From contig JANPYM010000010.1 of NCBI GenBank assembly GCA_025890175.1, positions 1,146,427 to 1,210,426 of the forward strand: a stretch of 64,000 nucleotides of DNA. Reading direction: 5' to 3'. Shown piece after piece: positions 1-12,031 of this stretch. The notes beneath the pieces were generated by a model that was not told where the DNA came from, did no database searches, and saw nothing but the letters and a program-made list of their open reading frames with translations. Each line of letters begins with the position of its first letter. Within the stretch, counting starts at the first letter, position 1. Position numbers and translations under genes: made by a program. This DNA is from Ciborinia camelliae. Its lineage: Eukaryota > Ascomycota > Leotiomycetes > Helotiales > Sclerotiniaceae.

Positions 1-326
1 GAATTGTGTGGCTAGAATGGCTTTGAAATTCTCAGGATCTACTGTAAAGAGACTTGGAGTGCCCATGATTAAATATTTCCATGTGATATACCATAACGTT
101 CGACATTTCTTTGAAGGAAGTTCGAGAAGAATTCTCCTCTATCTGTTTCCATGGCTCTTTTGATAACATCGAGACCGAAAGACCAGCGACTGAAAGGTTC
201 TTGCATTACTGGTTCTTCGCATCCAAGGTTGCGAACCTTCGTAGCATATGCTCGTGATTTGTAAAGCCCGTTTGCAAGATAATAAAAGAGGAGGAAGGAA
301 GCCACCCAAACACTAGTCGAAGTCAT
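1..326 (-). CDS. Cytochrome P450, CYP52-like, N-terminal part (partial, frameshifted)
   Basis: This is the 5' end of a P450 whose remainder lies left of the window. It starts at ATG 326; an in-frame TTG at 359 is less likely. Residues about 5-25 form a hydrophobic ER signal anchor (VWVASFLLFYYLANGLYK). Then comes a CYP52-type linker with RNLGCEEP, followed by a segment ending in NVERYG. The reading frame breaks at about position 94, and the family-typical continuation (TWKYLIMGTPSLF, then VDPENFKAILATQF) follows in another frame up to base 1. No plausible GT-AG intron fits there, so this is a small indel: either a real lesion or a sequence error. CYP52 enzymes hydroxylate alkanes and fatty acids at the omega end in the ER membrane. 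That role is inferred from the N-terminus only, because the heme-binding part is outside the window. Confidence 0.72.
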
Positions 327-1234
327 GGCTCCAGTATATGTCAAAAGTATATCTTCCAATGACTTATAATGTTTATAAGATGTGAGTATTGTTACCTACT
401 CTGATTCTGATAGTTGTGAAAGATTCAGCAGATACTGGAGTGTGAATGATAAAAAGGTGAATGATCACACTGGTGATCGCGAGCAGATAATCCAACTTCT
501 TAAGTGGTTATATGCCTACCCCGTTGGCGGCGTATATAAATATTGAAATGTTGGTTGGTATGGTATGGTATGATAAGGACCTAGGTATTGAAATAAGCTG
601 ATAGGTAGGAGGGGAATATTTTAATTAATTTACCTAAAGTAGGTATTAAACCCAACCTCCAAACCCACATGCTCACATTTTATATAGATTGAAGCAGCAT
701 ACGGGAGTAGGTATTGATTGTTTTATCCTATCTTCTCCTCTCCTCGCATAAAACCTAAAACGATTGATTTTATTTCGATTTTATTGATTTTTGATAACTT
801 GATGTCATTGGTTATTAAAAGTTCCACATCTCAAGCTAGTCACGAATTTAACACGAAAATTCGCCAAAATAAAAGACACGCTCTTTTCTTTTCTTTCTCC
901 TCTTTTCCTTCCCTTCCCTAATCCTAATCCCAATCCCAATTCCAATTCCAATGCCAATCCAACCCCGCGCCATCTTCCCGTATCATATATTTTCTTACCA
1001 CCATAACATAAAATACAACAAAATCAAATCAACATAATCACTTCCTTGTATCCCTACCAGGAATTTTCATCCAGGATATTAGCTTTCCTCCAAACACCAA
1101 ATTTCTGCTGCCCAGCGCGAGCAGAAAGAACATTATAAGAGCCGTCAAATTCATATATAAAGTAACATAATCGTGAGAATAGAATTGATGCTCGTGAACA
1201 TCAAAGTGAATCGTAAACGTAAAACAAAAATATA
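327..1234. other. Intergenic region upstream of the P450
   Basis: About 0.9 kb lie between the P450 start and the 3' end of the Whi5/Nrm1-like gene. It is AT-rich and contains short direct repeats such as GGTATGGTATGGTATG (near 560) and a CCTAGGTA motif (about 580). A pyrimidine-rich stretch with repeated CCAATTCCAAT-type units lies near 920-950. A short open frame at 718-921 is low-complexity and looks non-coding. No gene was recognised. Confidence 0.6.
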
Positions 1235-2433
1235 TCAGGGTAGAAGATCACCACCTAATTGCATACCAAGTCCAGTGTGTTTGGAAGTAGGACTCTCACG
1301 CATTGATGGGCTTGCATTTGGTGGGTGAAAACTTTCGAATGTTAAGCGCCTGCGTGCGACAGTTAATGGAGTCTTCGCGGCTCTTGGGGTCCAAGTCGTT
1401 TGAGCAGGACTTGGAGTGATATTGACAAAGTCGGCGAAGTCGAATCCTTGTGAAGGTGTGGCAGGTGCACCGAATATTGAAAGGCCACCACTGTAACTAG
1501 GAGTGGTCATCATAGATGAAGGTAAATCAAGCTTCCTGGACGGTGGAGTAGATGGAGGTTGCATGCTCGTCCGTAAAGCGGGATTTGCGGGACTGCTGAG
1601 GTACAGTAGGAGATCCGCTTCTTCTTCAGCTGACCTGCCATTACCTTCCTTGTTTCGACGGTGTGAATTGCCTCTGCTTCGGATAGGAGATGGAGTCCGT
1701 GGAGACGAGGGTCTGATATTAAAGGAATGTAAGGGTAGGTTGTTGTCTTCATCATCAGACGGAGCTGCAAAGTTAAGGGAGGTAAGATCATCTGGCATGT
1801 GTGAAGATCCTCTGTAAAAAGAGATATCCGGTCCTGCCGAGGTGGTGAAGTGAGGTTTGCGTGGCTTGATAGGGGATGACTGGGCTAATTGGCGGTGACT
1901 CTTCCAAGAGCTGTTTGGTTGACGTAGTAATCTGCTCGGTGTGGGAGAAGAGCGAACTCTCTTTCGAGATCCAGAAGTTGAGCTTGGTGGTTGGAAAGTG
2001 GTGTGGTACGACCTCTTCCTAGGCCCAGTGCTGCTACCACTTGATACAATTCGATCGGAAAATATGGCTGCGGCTTTCAAGGGGGAACTCAGCAAGGTTC
2101 TTCGGTTCGAGTATGGTAAATCAGATGCAACGCTGGAGGAAGAATCCGACAACATATCTCCGCTTGAGGTTGGCCGTCTTCTCCTTAGTTCTTCTTCCAT
2201 CCTCGGTTCTATCGTATCCAGAGTAAGATCCTCCCAACCCCTTTCGGCTTTGAATTGTGCGAGCGCCAATCGATTCTGTAGTTTCCGAGCCATCTAGATA
2301 ATTTGATATTAGTATGACGTTGGGGCAGAAGACTTGACTTAAATGGCACAAGAGAGTCTACCTTGCTCAACTCAGCTCTTTTCAGTACCGCTCCTGCTAC
2401 CTCCTCTGGTTGCTTCTTCCATGGGGAAGACAT
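1235..2433 (-). CDS. Whi5/Nrm1-type G1/S transcriptional repressor
   Basis: Two exons: 2433-2362 and 2293-1235. The 68-nt intron starts GTAGAC and ends CTAG. The product is 375 aa. Residues about 12-45 (AVLKRAELSK, then KLQNRLALAQFKAERGWEDL) match the short GTB motif by which Whi5 and Nrm1 dock on SBF/MBF transcription factors. The rest is disordered and rich in Ser and Pro, with many SP/TP sites suited to control by cyclin-dependent kinase. By family, such proteins repress G1/S genes until phosphorylated. Exon 2 happens to begin with ATG, so an annotation lacking exon 1 would lose half of the motif. The family call rests mainly on this motif. Both histone promoters in this window carry SCB/E2F-like boxes, a class of site this repressor type acts on, although no direct link can be seen. 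Confidence 0.72.
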
Positions 2434-5400
2434 TTCTATCAACATCCAGTTTGTTGTAAAAATTGATCTACTTGCTGTTGATATTGTGAAAAGAAATTTA
2501 TCCCAATGGTAGATATTCAGAAATTCTTTAAGGTGAAAAGAGAAGGTCGGTGCCAAAAGTGAAATTAGCCTTAGCTTCTTTACACCTGGTTTTTTTTTTT
2601 GGCTCGAACGAATTTTCCTTTGCGGGTCAACAGCAATATGGATAAATGATTGTACAGAAGTTTGTTTAAAAGTATCTCAAAAAGACTCGAAGTTACGGCA
2701 TAGTTTATTTATTATAAAAAAAAAGGTGAATTAATGGTACGGCGGTTGAATGGGTTGGTTTGAGGATGAAGAGGTTGGAATTCCGTCGCTCATTCCTGGC
2801 TGCTACCTTAACTACCACCTAGGTAGTATCTATCGCTTACAGGGGGAGTGGTCAGACGGAGTTGCGAAGGGGCTATTGGTCCAGCGGTCTAGCGAGATAG
2901 GCAGGTAGGTACAGTAGGTAGGTAGTTTTTGGGTATTCAGGTATTCAGGTATTCAGGTATTCAGACACGGTTAGGAAGTTAAACACATGAATTATAGGGC
3001 TTCGAAGTATCTAATGAGTAGGCAGGTAGGTAGGTCGTACTGTATTGAAATTTGAAGGCCCCCTCTAAAAAGGAACATGCATCATTTGGGCGTTGCTGTG
3101 AAAAAGGAAATCATTGTCATTGACCAGTGAATAAACTTGAATACTGTAGTAGGATCGTGGTAAAAAGAAGATAAAATTCGACTTTTATCAAACAACTTGT
3201 AATATCGAGGTGCGCCGTGCACCAGTAGAATATCCATGTTTATTTGAAACATATTACTCGAGTAGATAGATGGTTCTTGTATTGGGTTATACAATGCCTA
3301 CCTAGGTAGCTCTAGAGGGAGGTAGCTCTAGTTCTCTCAACTCTTTTGCACATAGTGTCAGCTGGAGGTAAGTCGCTTACCGGCACATCTAGATCTTTCG
3401 AGGTTCAAGCTAAGAAAGTATTGTGAATGTAGAATGTAGAATAGAGGTATTAGGCGCAATCGAGGTTCAAGGACTCATAATTAGTAGAATAGTGAGTCTA
3501 TTATTAAAAGTCAAAAATACGAGTTGTCTTCTTCCGTTAGCTAGCTATTCGTACTGGACCTACATAGCAATGATTGAATGATACCACCGATCACCCCATC
3601 ATCTTGACACATCCTCCCCTCTCCCCTCTGAAGTCTGGAATGCGCAGTCGACACCACAGAATCACAGATATGTGGTGTTACGTGTAGGAATTAATACGCC
3701 GCAGCATATAAGACATCATAGGTTACAACTTGCAGCTGAACTTGATGATTTTCATATGACTGCAGAGTAGGTCCGGTTACTCAACCGCTGAAACCCTCTT
3801 GTATCTTACACGTTACCTAGGTGCTGTAGCCTGTAGGTATTTTAAGATTGATTTCGGAATATCAATGAAAGAACCTGTGATGATCATTCATCAATCGCAT
3901 TGGATCCTTAGGACCTACTTAGAAGGTACAGGAGGTTCGGTTCGTTTGTGTTCATGTATAGGCAGGTAGGTACCTTGGGTAAACTCAGTATTGGCTGCAG
4001 TACCAATTGAAGTGCATTCATCAGTGTAGCCTCATTGCATTGCAGAATCCGAATCCGAATTCGAATTCGAATGATCCAAAATAAACAAAAGAAGTTCTTG
4101 CAGAGTAGGTAGATACCTATCTAGGTAGTTCGTGAATCGTCAACGGCTAGGTACGTATCAATCGATTTTCCATACAAATCTCCAGCTACCAGACTAGTGC
4201 CTAGTCTAGTCTAGGTCATCTAGTCTAGTACTCGTAGTTTCGTACCTAGAATGAGTGGAGATGGCTGGAAGGATAAACAGACTGCACAAGGGAAAACCCT
4301 TGTAATAATACCGTATCCAGAGAAATACCTACGTTGACTACTACCTAGATAGGCTAGGTGATATGCTCCCCGCCAAATTAATGTGGCCTTTTTCCTCTTT
4401 TTGCTCTTTCCAATTTGAACCCTCCCTCTTCAGTCTGCACTCGCTTCATCTGCACTTCAAAATTCATTCAAATGTTTCTTTCCTTGAATGCTCCTTGGAT
4501 GCTTGACCAGTCCAGATGAATGGATCAGTACTCAGGTAATTGATATTGATATTGATATTGATATTGATATCAAATGTGAAGGAAGTACAGTATTATATTA
4601 TTACCACCCATGAATTGATATTGTCTTCCTTCTTTCTACCTACTGATCTGGTCTAGATCATCCATCCATCTAATCATTTTCTCTACAGAAAGTTCAAATT
4701 CAAATGAATACCCGGTACCGGTACAATCCTCTCAATCCTCTGCCACGATAATATCAAATGTACTTGTTACTATTATTATTATTATTATTACAACCCTCCT
4801 TTTCAAATCCATACCTCCCTACCCTAGGGACCCTACGTTGACCCTACCATTATCCTAAGGTCATCAAATTCACTCTCTTTGTCAGGTATAGGTTGTCCAT
4901 GTTGATGTTGATGCCCATGCTGATGCTGATGCTGATGCTATTTGTTGTTTGATACGAGGGAGCACCTATGATCGAAAGACGATGATCGAAAAACGTTGAA
5001 ATCATTAAATCATCTTAAATCATCTTAAAACATTCAAGCCGCCCACTCGTTTCTCATTTCTTGTTTCTAAAAAAGGATCTACCTCCATTTGTTCCCCAGT
5101 TAATTAATTAATATTCCTGGAGAACATTGAACCTCTTTCCCATCAGCCCCCCCCCCCCCCATCAAGGAAGGAGCTTCGTCATCTTGGTCCCAAAATCATA
5201 AACACTCCTCCTGCTCCTCCTGCTCCTCCTTTTCAACCTTATCTTCCACTACCAGTTGAGGCAGCATTAACTTCAGAAACCCATCACCAAAGGTCTGCCA
5301 TCATTGCCATCCATCATTTGCCACCATCTCCCCCCTCCCCTCACCCCTCCAAAAAAGATCATTTCAATGTCCGTTCTGATAAAATAATCGAAAGCTAATC

Positions 5401-5447
5401 GATTCTTCTCCTTCATTGTAGTTAGACCTCTTGGCTTTTGCTACATT
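2434..5447. other. 3-kb divergent intergenic region rich in simple repeats
   Basis: This region separates the divergent Whi5/Nrm1-like and metallopeptidase genes. I see no convincing gene; the frame at 3082-3294 lacks features. It holds GGTATTCA x4 (2932-2964), several ACCTAGGT palindromes (2818, 3299, 3817, 4121), GATATT repeats (4543-4570), an ATT run (about 4770-4790), GATGCT repeats (about 4915-4938), poly-C (5147-5160) and CTCCTG repeats (about 5208-5230). The last 150 bases are pyrimidine-rich, typical of a fungal promoter and 5' UTR. Confidence 0.6.
2932..2964. repeat. Tandem octamer GGTATTCA, four copies
   Basis: Four uninterrupted copies of GGTATTCA follow a stretch of GGTA-rich tetramers. 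This is a short microsatellite in non-coding DNA. Confidence 0.9.
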
Positions 5448-8327
5448 ATGGCCCCTTCCTTCTTGAAGGATTTGAAGAAGCGCTCCAAGACCAGTTCCAA
5501 AACAACCGAATCCAGCACTGCCACTTCAGAGTCCAATGGAAGCAGTGGGCTGAGAAGCAGCACATTCACTTCGAGCAAATCACAAGTCTCCTTAAATTCT
5601 TCTTATGGCGCTACAACTCCACCAGTAATGCCAAATTCACAGTCCTCATCGAACCTCAACGGCATAGGAGGAACTCGTTCGACATTTTCGACCGCTGGAT
5701 TAAATAGACAAAGTGTTTCTGGGATGTCGGGCTTAGGATCCCCTTCTTCAAAATCGGCTTTGCCTGTCTCGCCATATTCGCCGCGAATCCTGTCCATTTC
5801 TGACAACACATGGGTAAGCTTTGTTCCCAGTGCTTCGAGATTTGACAGAGCCAACTCATTTCCAATAGGTATATCAAAAGGTCCTATCGATATATGGCAC
5901 AATATCAGATCCTTCAGAAGTACAAATAGATGGAACCCTCACGGTCACTCGTTTGGATGATGGGTTCCCTCCAACCTACTGGCCGGTCTCCGAATCTCAT
6001 TTCAAGGCTCTCATTTACCTTACACCGGGACCTAATCGATTAAGATTCGATTTCACATCTCCAAAACTTGCGAACAGCAACTCTCCTAACCCTATACACT
6101 CCTCCTCTCTCACTCTTCACATGTTGCCAACTCTCACGAATCCCCCACTTCAATTGGTTATACTGCTCGGGAAGGATTCGCAGGGGACTTTTGATGCAGT
6201 ACCCTCGCGCATCGAGAGAGAGGGCAATGGCTTAGAGACAGCCATACGAAAATTCAGAATGGCAGCTTATCTGTACGTATATTTCTGTTCATATAAATTT
6301 TTGCTATCCTGGTAGCAAAACGCCAAGTCGTTATCTAGCATTGTGTTGGCCTCAATAATGCCAGGAATGGAGTTTGTTTCTCCCAGATGCTATATACGGG
6401 ATTTGGAAAAGTGACATATTCTATTAACTGGAGTACTACTTATCTAGTTGGATATGAAGACACCATTTGCCTGAAGAGAATGAACTGACGGTTACTAGTT
6501 GGCAGGCATTTACCGCCGAGCAGATGTATCGAAACAAACTTGGCAGAAGGACATTCAGATTCGAAGAAGAGTGGATTACGGGCACCTCGAACTATAGAGA
6601 CCGTGAAGTCGGGACAATGAGAAGTGAGGCAAAGGTTCACATTATTCGAAGCTCGAAGACTGTTGCTGAGCTTCGAGATTTCGATGTCGCCCAGCAGAAC
6701 GAAAATGGTTCTCGACGAGGGGACCTGTTTGCATTCGCTATTGAAGATGTTAAAAATTATTTCAAGCCCCAACCAGGTCAGAAACAGTATGTGACTGTTC
6801 TCCTCCTGGACGCTCATTGGGAGAAACAGCACAACATGATCAGTGGCCACGCCGCCCTTGGAGGTGGAGGCGGCGAGCTCCAACTGGCTATTTTCGGCAG
6901 CCAAGCATTGCAAAGTTATCCATCGACAATCGAAGAAGTTGTGCCGGCATTTTCTGATTGTACAGTCACGGATACTAATTATGTAGCGAATGACTGTAAT
7001 GAATCCGGCAGCAACTGGGAAGCTGCCAACATTGGAATAGGTGCTCACCTACATGAAGTGGGGCATTTGTTTGGATGCCCTCATCAAGAGAATGGAGTAA
7101 TGCTTCGCGATTACGTTAAGTTGAACCGATCTTTTACCACCAGAGAACCATATTCAACACGCACAAAATCGAAGGGAGGCTTGGTTTTACCAAGAGACGA
7201 GTGCACGTGGCATAGATTGGACACTCTGCGTTTTAGAAGTCACCCATCGTTCGCACTTCCCACGGACCCTCCACGAGTTAGTGACGACTCGATCCAAGTA
7301 TGGCCTGTGGACAATGGTAGTGTGATCGTGACGGCGGCATCTGGGGTGGCATTTCTCGAAATATTTACCGAAGGCGACGACCTTTGTCATAACTGGCAAG
7401 AGTTCGGAGACGGAAATGGAAACGGGCCCATTCAACGGCAAATCACTCTGACCGAGCAAGATCTAAGAAATCAACTACCCGAAGACCGTCGAAAGTCAAG
7501 ACTGAAGCTATCTGTGAAGTCATTTGGTGGTGGCAGCCACGAGGTTGAAGACTTTGCCCAGCTAGTTTCAAAAGCCAGCAAGCTGAAATTAAAAAATGGG
7601 CAAATGGCTTTTAGAAGCAGCAAGCTGGGCGCATCGCAGATGGATGGCACCCAGCCGCAGGAGGTCATATTTGATAGCACGATTCATCAAACAAAACTGA
7701 TGATACAAGTCAAGGTGTAAGTAGAAATGCTACTTCAAGACAAATGAAAGGACTATGTGGGGTCGCTATTCTTTGTAACCCTAAGATAGTCAACCCAAGT
7801 ACGACTGCTGACTTTTATTCTAGTTGGGCGGGCTTCGCACTCGATGGTGTAGAGTTTATTTACGAGGATGCTACCTCGCAACTTTTTGGCAAGAGGGGCG
7901 GATCATCTGCAGATTTTAGCCTCGGTTTGTATCATACTTCTCAAATATCCCGACCCAAATACTAATGATTATGACAGATACACGTCGAGGAGAATATATT
8001 ACTGGGTTCTACGTCAGAAGCGGCTTGTGGCTAGATGGAATTGCAATTATGACTAGTTTGGGGAGAAAGTCCCAGGTTTTTGGAAATCCTGTTGGCGGTT
8101 CTGGGTTAGTATTTTCACACACTCTTCCCGTGACTGTCGAGGTGTTGCATCGAGTGGGGTGTCATAACCTTTCGACAATTCATCTTGTTGCTTATGACTA
8201 CTCTCGCCCACTTTTGCTGACGCTCTCCAGGCATACTTTGATACCCCCGAGAGGATACACCATTGCAGGCGTTTCAGGATCATGTGCATCGTGGGTTGAT
8301 GGGTTTGGTATTATTCTTACTCGGTAA
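5448..8327 (+). CDS. Zinc metallopeptidase (YIL108W-like) with C-terminal jacalin-like lectin domain
   Basis: Six exons: 5448-5813, 5869-6272, 6499-7716, 7824-7924, 7978-8104 and 8231-8327. The product is 770 aa and all joins keep phase. The first ~120 residues are a Ser/Thr-rich, probably disordered leader with no signal peptide. The central part carries HEVGHLFGCPH (His 442 onward), an HExxHxxGxxH zinc site as in metzincins, in the context of the fungal putative metallopeptidase family typified by yeast YIL108W and S. pombe C607.06c. Exons 4-6 (from about residue 663) encode a jacalin-type beta-prism with GxxxDGIxI and SGSxxxWVDGFGIIL motifs, suggesting sugar binding. The second intron is long (226 nt) and is the least certain join. 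It gives AAYLWQAFTAEQM, which fits the family. Substrate and location are unknown; lack of a signal peptide suggests the cytosol. Confidence 0.85.
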
Positions 8328-9154
8328 GAATATGAACACAATTTCTGGTGCATGGGAATAGTACACATTAATATTGTATAACCTGGCTTGGGACGAAATA
8401 ATTCAAATGGGTTTGGCAAATTCGTCCATCCCAAGATATCACTTTCTCAAGGCGACTTCAGCAACAATACCTAGGTAAAGCACCGGGAGTGCGAATGGCG
8501 TAAAGGAACTTGGGCATATCTATAGAAAGGGTTTAGAATAAATGACAGTCTTCTAATAACTCCCTATTTTGCAGTTGGGAGTGTTTGTAGGATATATTCC
8601 GTCCTTACTAGGTAATTGTGATCTGAACATCTTTGAACCTTCCCAAAAGCCCTTGATGAATGAATACCTACAGTAGTCGCTGTATCTATCTGTATTGCCG
8701 ACCACATCAATGGGGACTAAAACTAAAGATGTGATTTAATGAAGAAGATGGTGAAGACGTGAATGACCAATTCAAATTTGATCTTTGTCCCAATGAGCCA
8801 CCAGAGGTTTGAATGTACTTACCTACCTAGTAGGCAGTGCAATAATACATGAAGCTTGAGATTCATTCCAAAGGCAAATAAGTCAACCGGTATGACACTG
8901 GTATGACTGGTATGACTGGTATTAACCTGCGTTGAAACTTGACCTACGCACGCATTTAAAGTTTGCGCAAGCCCCCTTGTTCAGCTGTGGCTTGGCGATC
9001 CCTCAACGTCATGGTGCTAAAACCAAGCTCGCTCTTCTAACGAAAGAAAACAAACCTAGAAAATCACTTTCTCAAAATCTTAAAACCAACAACCACACGA
9101 TAACCTCACCTTCTTCTACACCCCAAGTACTCAGTGGGAGTTTATATATCTCAG
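8328..9154. other. Intergenic region, metallopeptidase 3' end to CHO1 promoter
   Basis: About 0.8 kb of unremarkable AT-rich DNA. It contains one CCTAGGTA (about 8470) and a GGTATGACT tandem near 8890-8920. The open frame at 8932-9171 ends within the CHO1 leader and looks non-coding. Confidence 0.55.
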
Positions 9155-10092
9155 ATGTCGAAAAGAAATAGCGGTAATGCCGCAAATGGCGCAACCAAAG
9201 ATTCAACTGTCGGTCAGCCGGGTATGTTTACAACTGCTTCTATGATTGCCCCTCCCCCTCTTGTGTCAACAGGTCAATTTTATCTCATTGTGATGGATAG
9301 CTAATACCTTTTTTAGCCGAGGATAAGCAGAAGAGATTGTTGGAAAAGGATACGGGGCATTTCTCTATGATTAAGATGCTGCATCTTGCGGATCTAATCA
9401 CAGAACTCAATGGTAACGCAGCTCTTCCAACATTCTCTCGCACACATATACTAACTGGTGTTCTTTAGGTTTCTGTGGTGTTATGTCTGTATTCTCCTCG
9501 ATGCGGTATTGTCTAGGCCCACACGATGCGCATGGAAATCTCTGGGCCGCTTTAGCTTTTATGCCTTTTGGATTATTCTTTGATTTCATGGACGGGAAGG
9601 TTGCGAGATGGAGAAAGAAGAGTAGTTTAATGGGGCAGGAATTGGACTCTTTGGCTGATTTGGTACTGCCTCCAATTCTACTTTCATATACATCTTCGAC
9701 GATTCTAACCAAGTTTACAATAGGTATCCTTTGGAGTTTCTCCCGCCGCCGCAGCTTTTGCCATCGGTCTCCGCACTCCGGTCGACCATCTCTTCCTCAC
9801 CTTCTTCGTTCTCTGTGGTCTTACACGTCTCGCTCGTTTCAACATCACGGTAGCCAATGTCCCTAAAGATGCAACTGGAAAAAGTAAATACTTTGAAGGT
9901 ACACCCATTCCCACCTCTCTCTCCATTGCAGCTCTCATGGCATACTGGGTATCCAAGGGATGGATTTTAGACAGCATACCTTTGGGAACTGTGGGTGCTG
10001 GTACGGTCTTTGAATTTCATCCTGTGGTGGGACTTTTTGTTCTCTGGGGTTGCATGATGACTAGCAAGACTATTCATATTCCTAAGCCATAG
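9155..10092 (+). CDS. CHO1: CDP-diacylglycerol--serine O-phosphatidyltransferase (phosphatidylserine synthase)
   Basis: Four exons: 9155-9221, 9317-9412, 9469-9662 and 9724-10092. The product is 241 aa. It makes phosphatidylserine from CDP-diacylglycerol and serine in the ER membrane, feeding phosphatidylethanolamine and phosphatidylcholine synthesis. The CDP-alcohol phosphotransferase signature DGxxARx8GxxxDxxxD is complete (DGKVARW, then GQELDSLAD, in exon 3). Several hydrophobic helices follow, including [20 protein letters not shown] and [12 protein letters not shown]. The short hydrophilic N-terminus and total length fit fungal Cho1. Start ATG 9155 lies in a pyrimidine-free context directly upstream of the first GTATGT intron. 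It ends convergently to GAR1. Confidence 0.93.
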
Positions 10093-10864
10093 TTTTTTTA
10101 TTATACTAGGGATAGAGTATGTATTATGGATGGGGGAAGCAAGGTGCGAAATGAAGGGGGGGTACACATACCCGGTTTGGTGGTGGGATGGAAGTGGTAT
10201 ACGTATTATGATGCCTTTCATGAAGTTCATGAGCTGGCGCAATACACTTATGAAATGCAATCCTCTTCTTAAAATATTTCCAAGCAATTCTATGCAAGCG
10301 AAGAAGATTATGTGTGAGTCACCTAATGATACCTAGCTTTCGGTTTATGGTATTTCCATATCATACCTCTCCTCCACTTTAAATATGAACAGCAAACCAC
10401 CATCATCCCAAGGAAAAGCTCAAATCTAACAGCCCCAATACAGAAGAACCGAAAAACATAGCTACTTGAGTTGGCAACAATTAAGAAATCCGCCCCAAGA
10501 ATAATTAGTTTCATGCAATACTTGTCAACATCAGACTACAAAGATCTCTATTTGATTGCCCTAGTAGATTTACAAGCAGTAGGGGAACGAAAGTAGGATT
10601 TAACTTTTATGCATTGTGAAATGAAGGAATCCGTCTATTACCTCTGGATGGGTGCTTGATTTCACTCTAGAGTGGTTTCTCTTTTATGAAACATGCGTAA
10701 TATGTTGCCTCGAAGCTTCGTAATTTTCCCATCGTCCACCGACTATTGACTAAGAAAGTACAATTTTTGCACAGAAGCTCGCAGCAGCCCAAGCCATACC
10801 TACAAACATATCCTTAAACGCCATATACCCAGATTTGGTCTACTTCAGCTCTCTATCCATCCAT
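10093..10864. other. Convergent 3' region between CHO1 and GAR1
   Basis: About 0.77 kb between two converging genes. Only short frames without family features are present. It presumably holds both 3' UTRs. Confidence 0.55.
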
Positions 10865-11717
10865 TTAACGTCCACCTCGGGAAAATCCTCCTCTCGATCC
10901 ACCTCTCGATCCACCTCGAGGGGTGAAACCACCACCACCACCACCTCTGGAGAAACCACCACCGCCTCCGCCTCTGGAGAAACCTCCACTGCCGCCTCTT
11001 GGTGTGAAACCACCTCTTCCTCCACGTGGTGCGCCTCTTCCACCACCTCGTCCGCCCCTCATGGGTCCTCCTCTACCTCCTCTGGCACCACCGGCTCTCT
11101 TTGGTTTTGGTGCTCCTGGAGGTGGCTTGGGCTTTGGAAGGAATTTCTCCAAAGGAAGGAGTTTGTCGCCGCCAATATAGAATTTGTCGCCGGTCTTGAA
11201 TGAAGTAGCTTGGATACCTTCGGTTGGCTTAATGGTGAAGTAGACTTGGTTGATGGGACCAAGAATTTCGTCAACTTTACCGATTGAGGTCTACCAATTG
11301 GTTGTTAATATGTGCTCTCCAAAAGGTCTTTTTGATTTGGAGTTTCCTCACCTTGTTCTCTAGGTAAATTGGCGCATTGAAGTAAGGAATTTTAGTATTG
11401 ATAGATTCGCAGACAATTTCTCCTTCACTGGCGTGGAGGAAAGATCCCATAGCTATGTTCAATATTAGCAATTGACTCTGATAATGCGAATTGAAATTAC
11501 CATACCAAATACGTCTGATGGAGGGCCATTATCTCTTTGCTGGAAACCGCCGCGTCCTAGTGTAAACTGTTAGCAATTGCGCACAATTGATCTTTTAAAA
11601 TTCGCAAACGAGTATCAACGTACCTCCACCACGACCGCCGAATCCTCCTCTACCGCCACCAAAACCAGCATTAGCACCAGTACCGCGACCACCTCTTGAT
11701 CCGCCTCGGAAAGACAT
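10865..11717 (-). CDS. GAR1: H/ACA ribonucleoprotein subunit GAR1
   Basis: Four exons on the minus strand: 11717-11624, 11556-11506, 11452-11352 and 11290-10865. The product is 223 aa. Gar1 is a core protein of box H/ACA snoRNPs, which guide pseudouridylation of rRNA in the nucleolus. An N-terminal RGG/GAR stretch ([12 protein letters not shown]) is followed by the conserved core ([42 protein letters not shown]). A long C-terminal GAR domain of GGRGG and FTPRGG repeats completes the two-GAR layout of the family. The repetitive C-terminal DNA also gives long open frames on the opposite strand, which are not genes. It is divergent from the threonyl-tRNA synthetase gene, with 314 bp between starts. 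Confidence 0.95.
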
Positions 11718-12031
11718 TGTTTGATATTGTCGATTGTTCGAGGGAGTTTTGGCGTTATCGTTGGAGAGGTACAAAAATTAAAGCTCTCCAAAAAATTATT
11801 CCAAGCGAAAACTGGGTAGCGTGGAGCAAAGTCGAGAATGATTTTCATTGGTCAAGGCTGCCTTAGTCATCTGCACGGTGCACGGCCCAAGTAAAGAGTG
11901 GAGCGGTCAAACGTTCCAAACAATAATAATTCGAGTCATAAAATTAGCAAAAAAGGACACCGCCTGGTTGTACTTGACTCCCCCAAAGTACAACAAAATC
12001 AAAATTGAAGAACAACTTACCTCCGAACACG
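11718..12031. promoter_or_regulatory. Shared divergent promoter, GAR1 / THS1
   Basis: This 314-bp region lies between two divergently transcribed genes of the translation machinery (rRNA modification and tRNA charging). Its compactness suggests shared control, but no specific factor site was identified. Confidence 0.5.

Noticed and set aside
2850..2925. A-box-like TTGGTCCAGCGGT suggesting a tRNA
   Set aside because: No B box follows within 60 nt, and the sequence runs into a GGTATTCA microsatellite.
10835..11203. Plus-strand open frames rich in Thr/Ser or Pro opposite the GAR1 C-terminus
   Set aside because: They mirror the GGRGG-coding repeat of GAR1 and have no start context or homology of their own.
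12005..12031. Upstream extension of threonyl-tRNA synthetase from TTG
   Set aside because: TTG is an unlikely start, and the ATG at 12032 gives the family-typical N-terminus.
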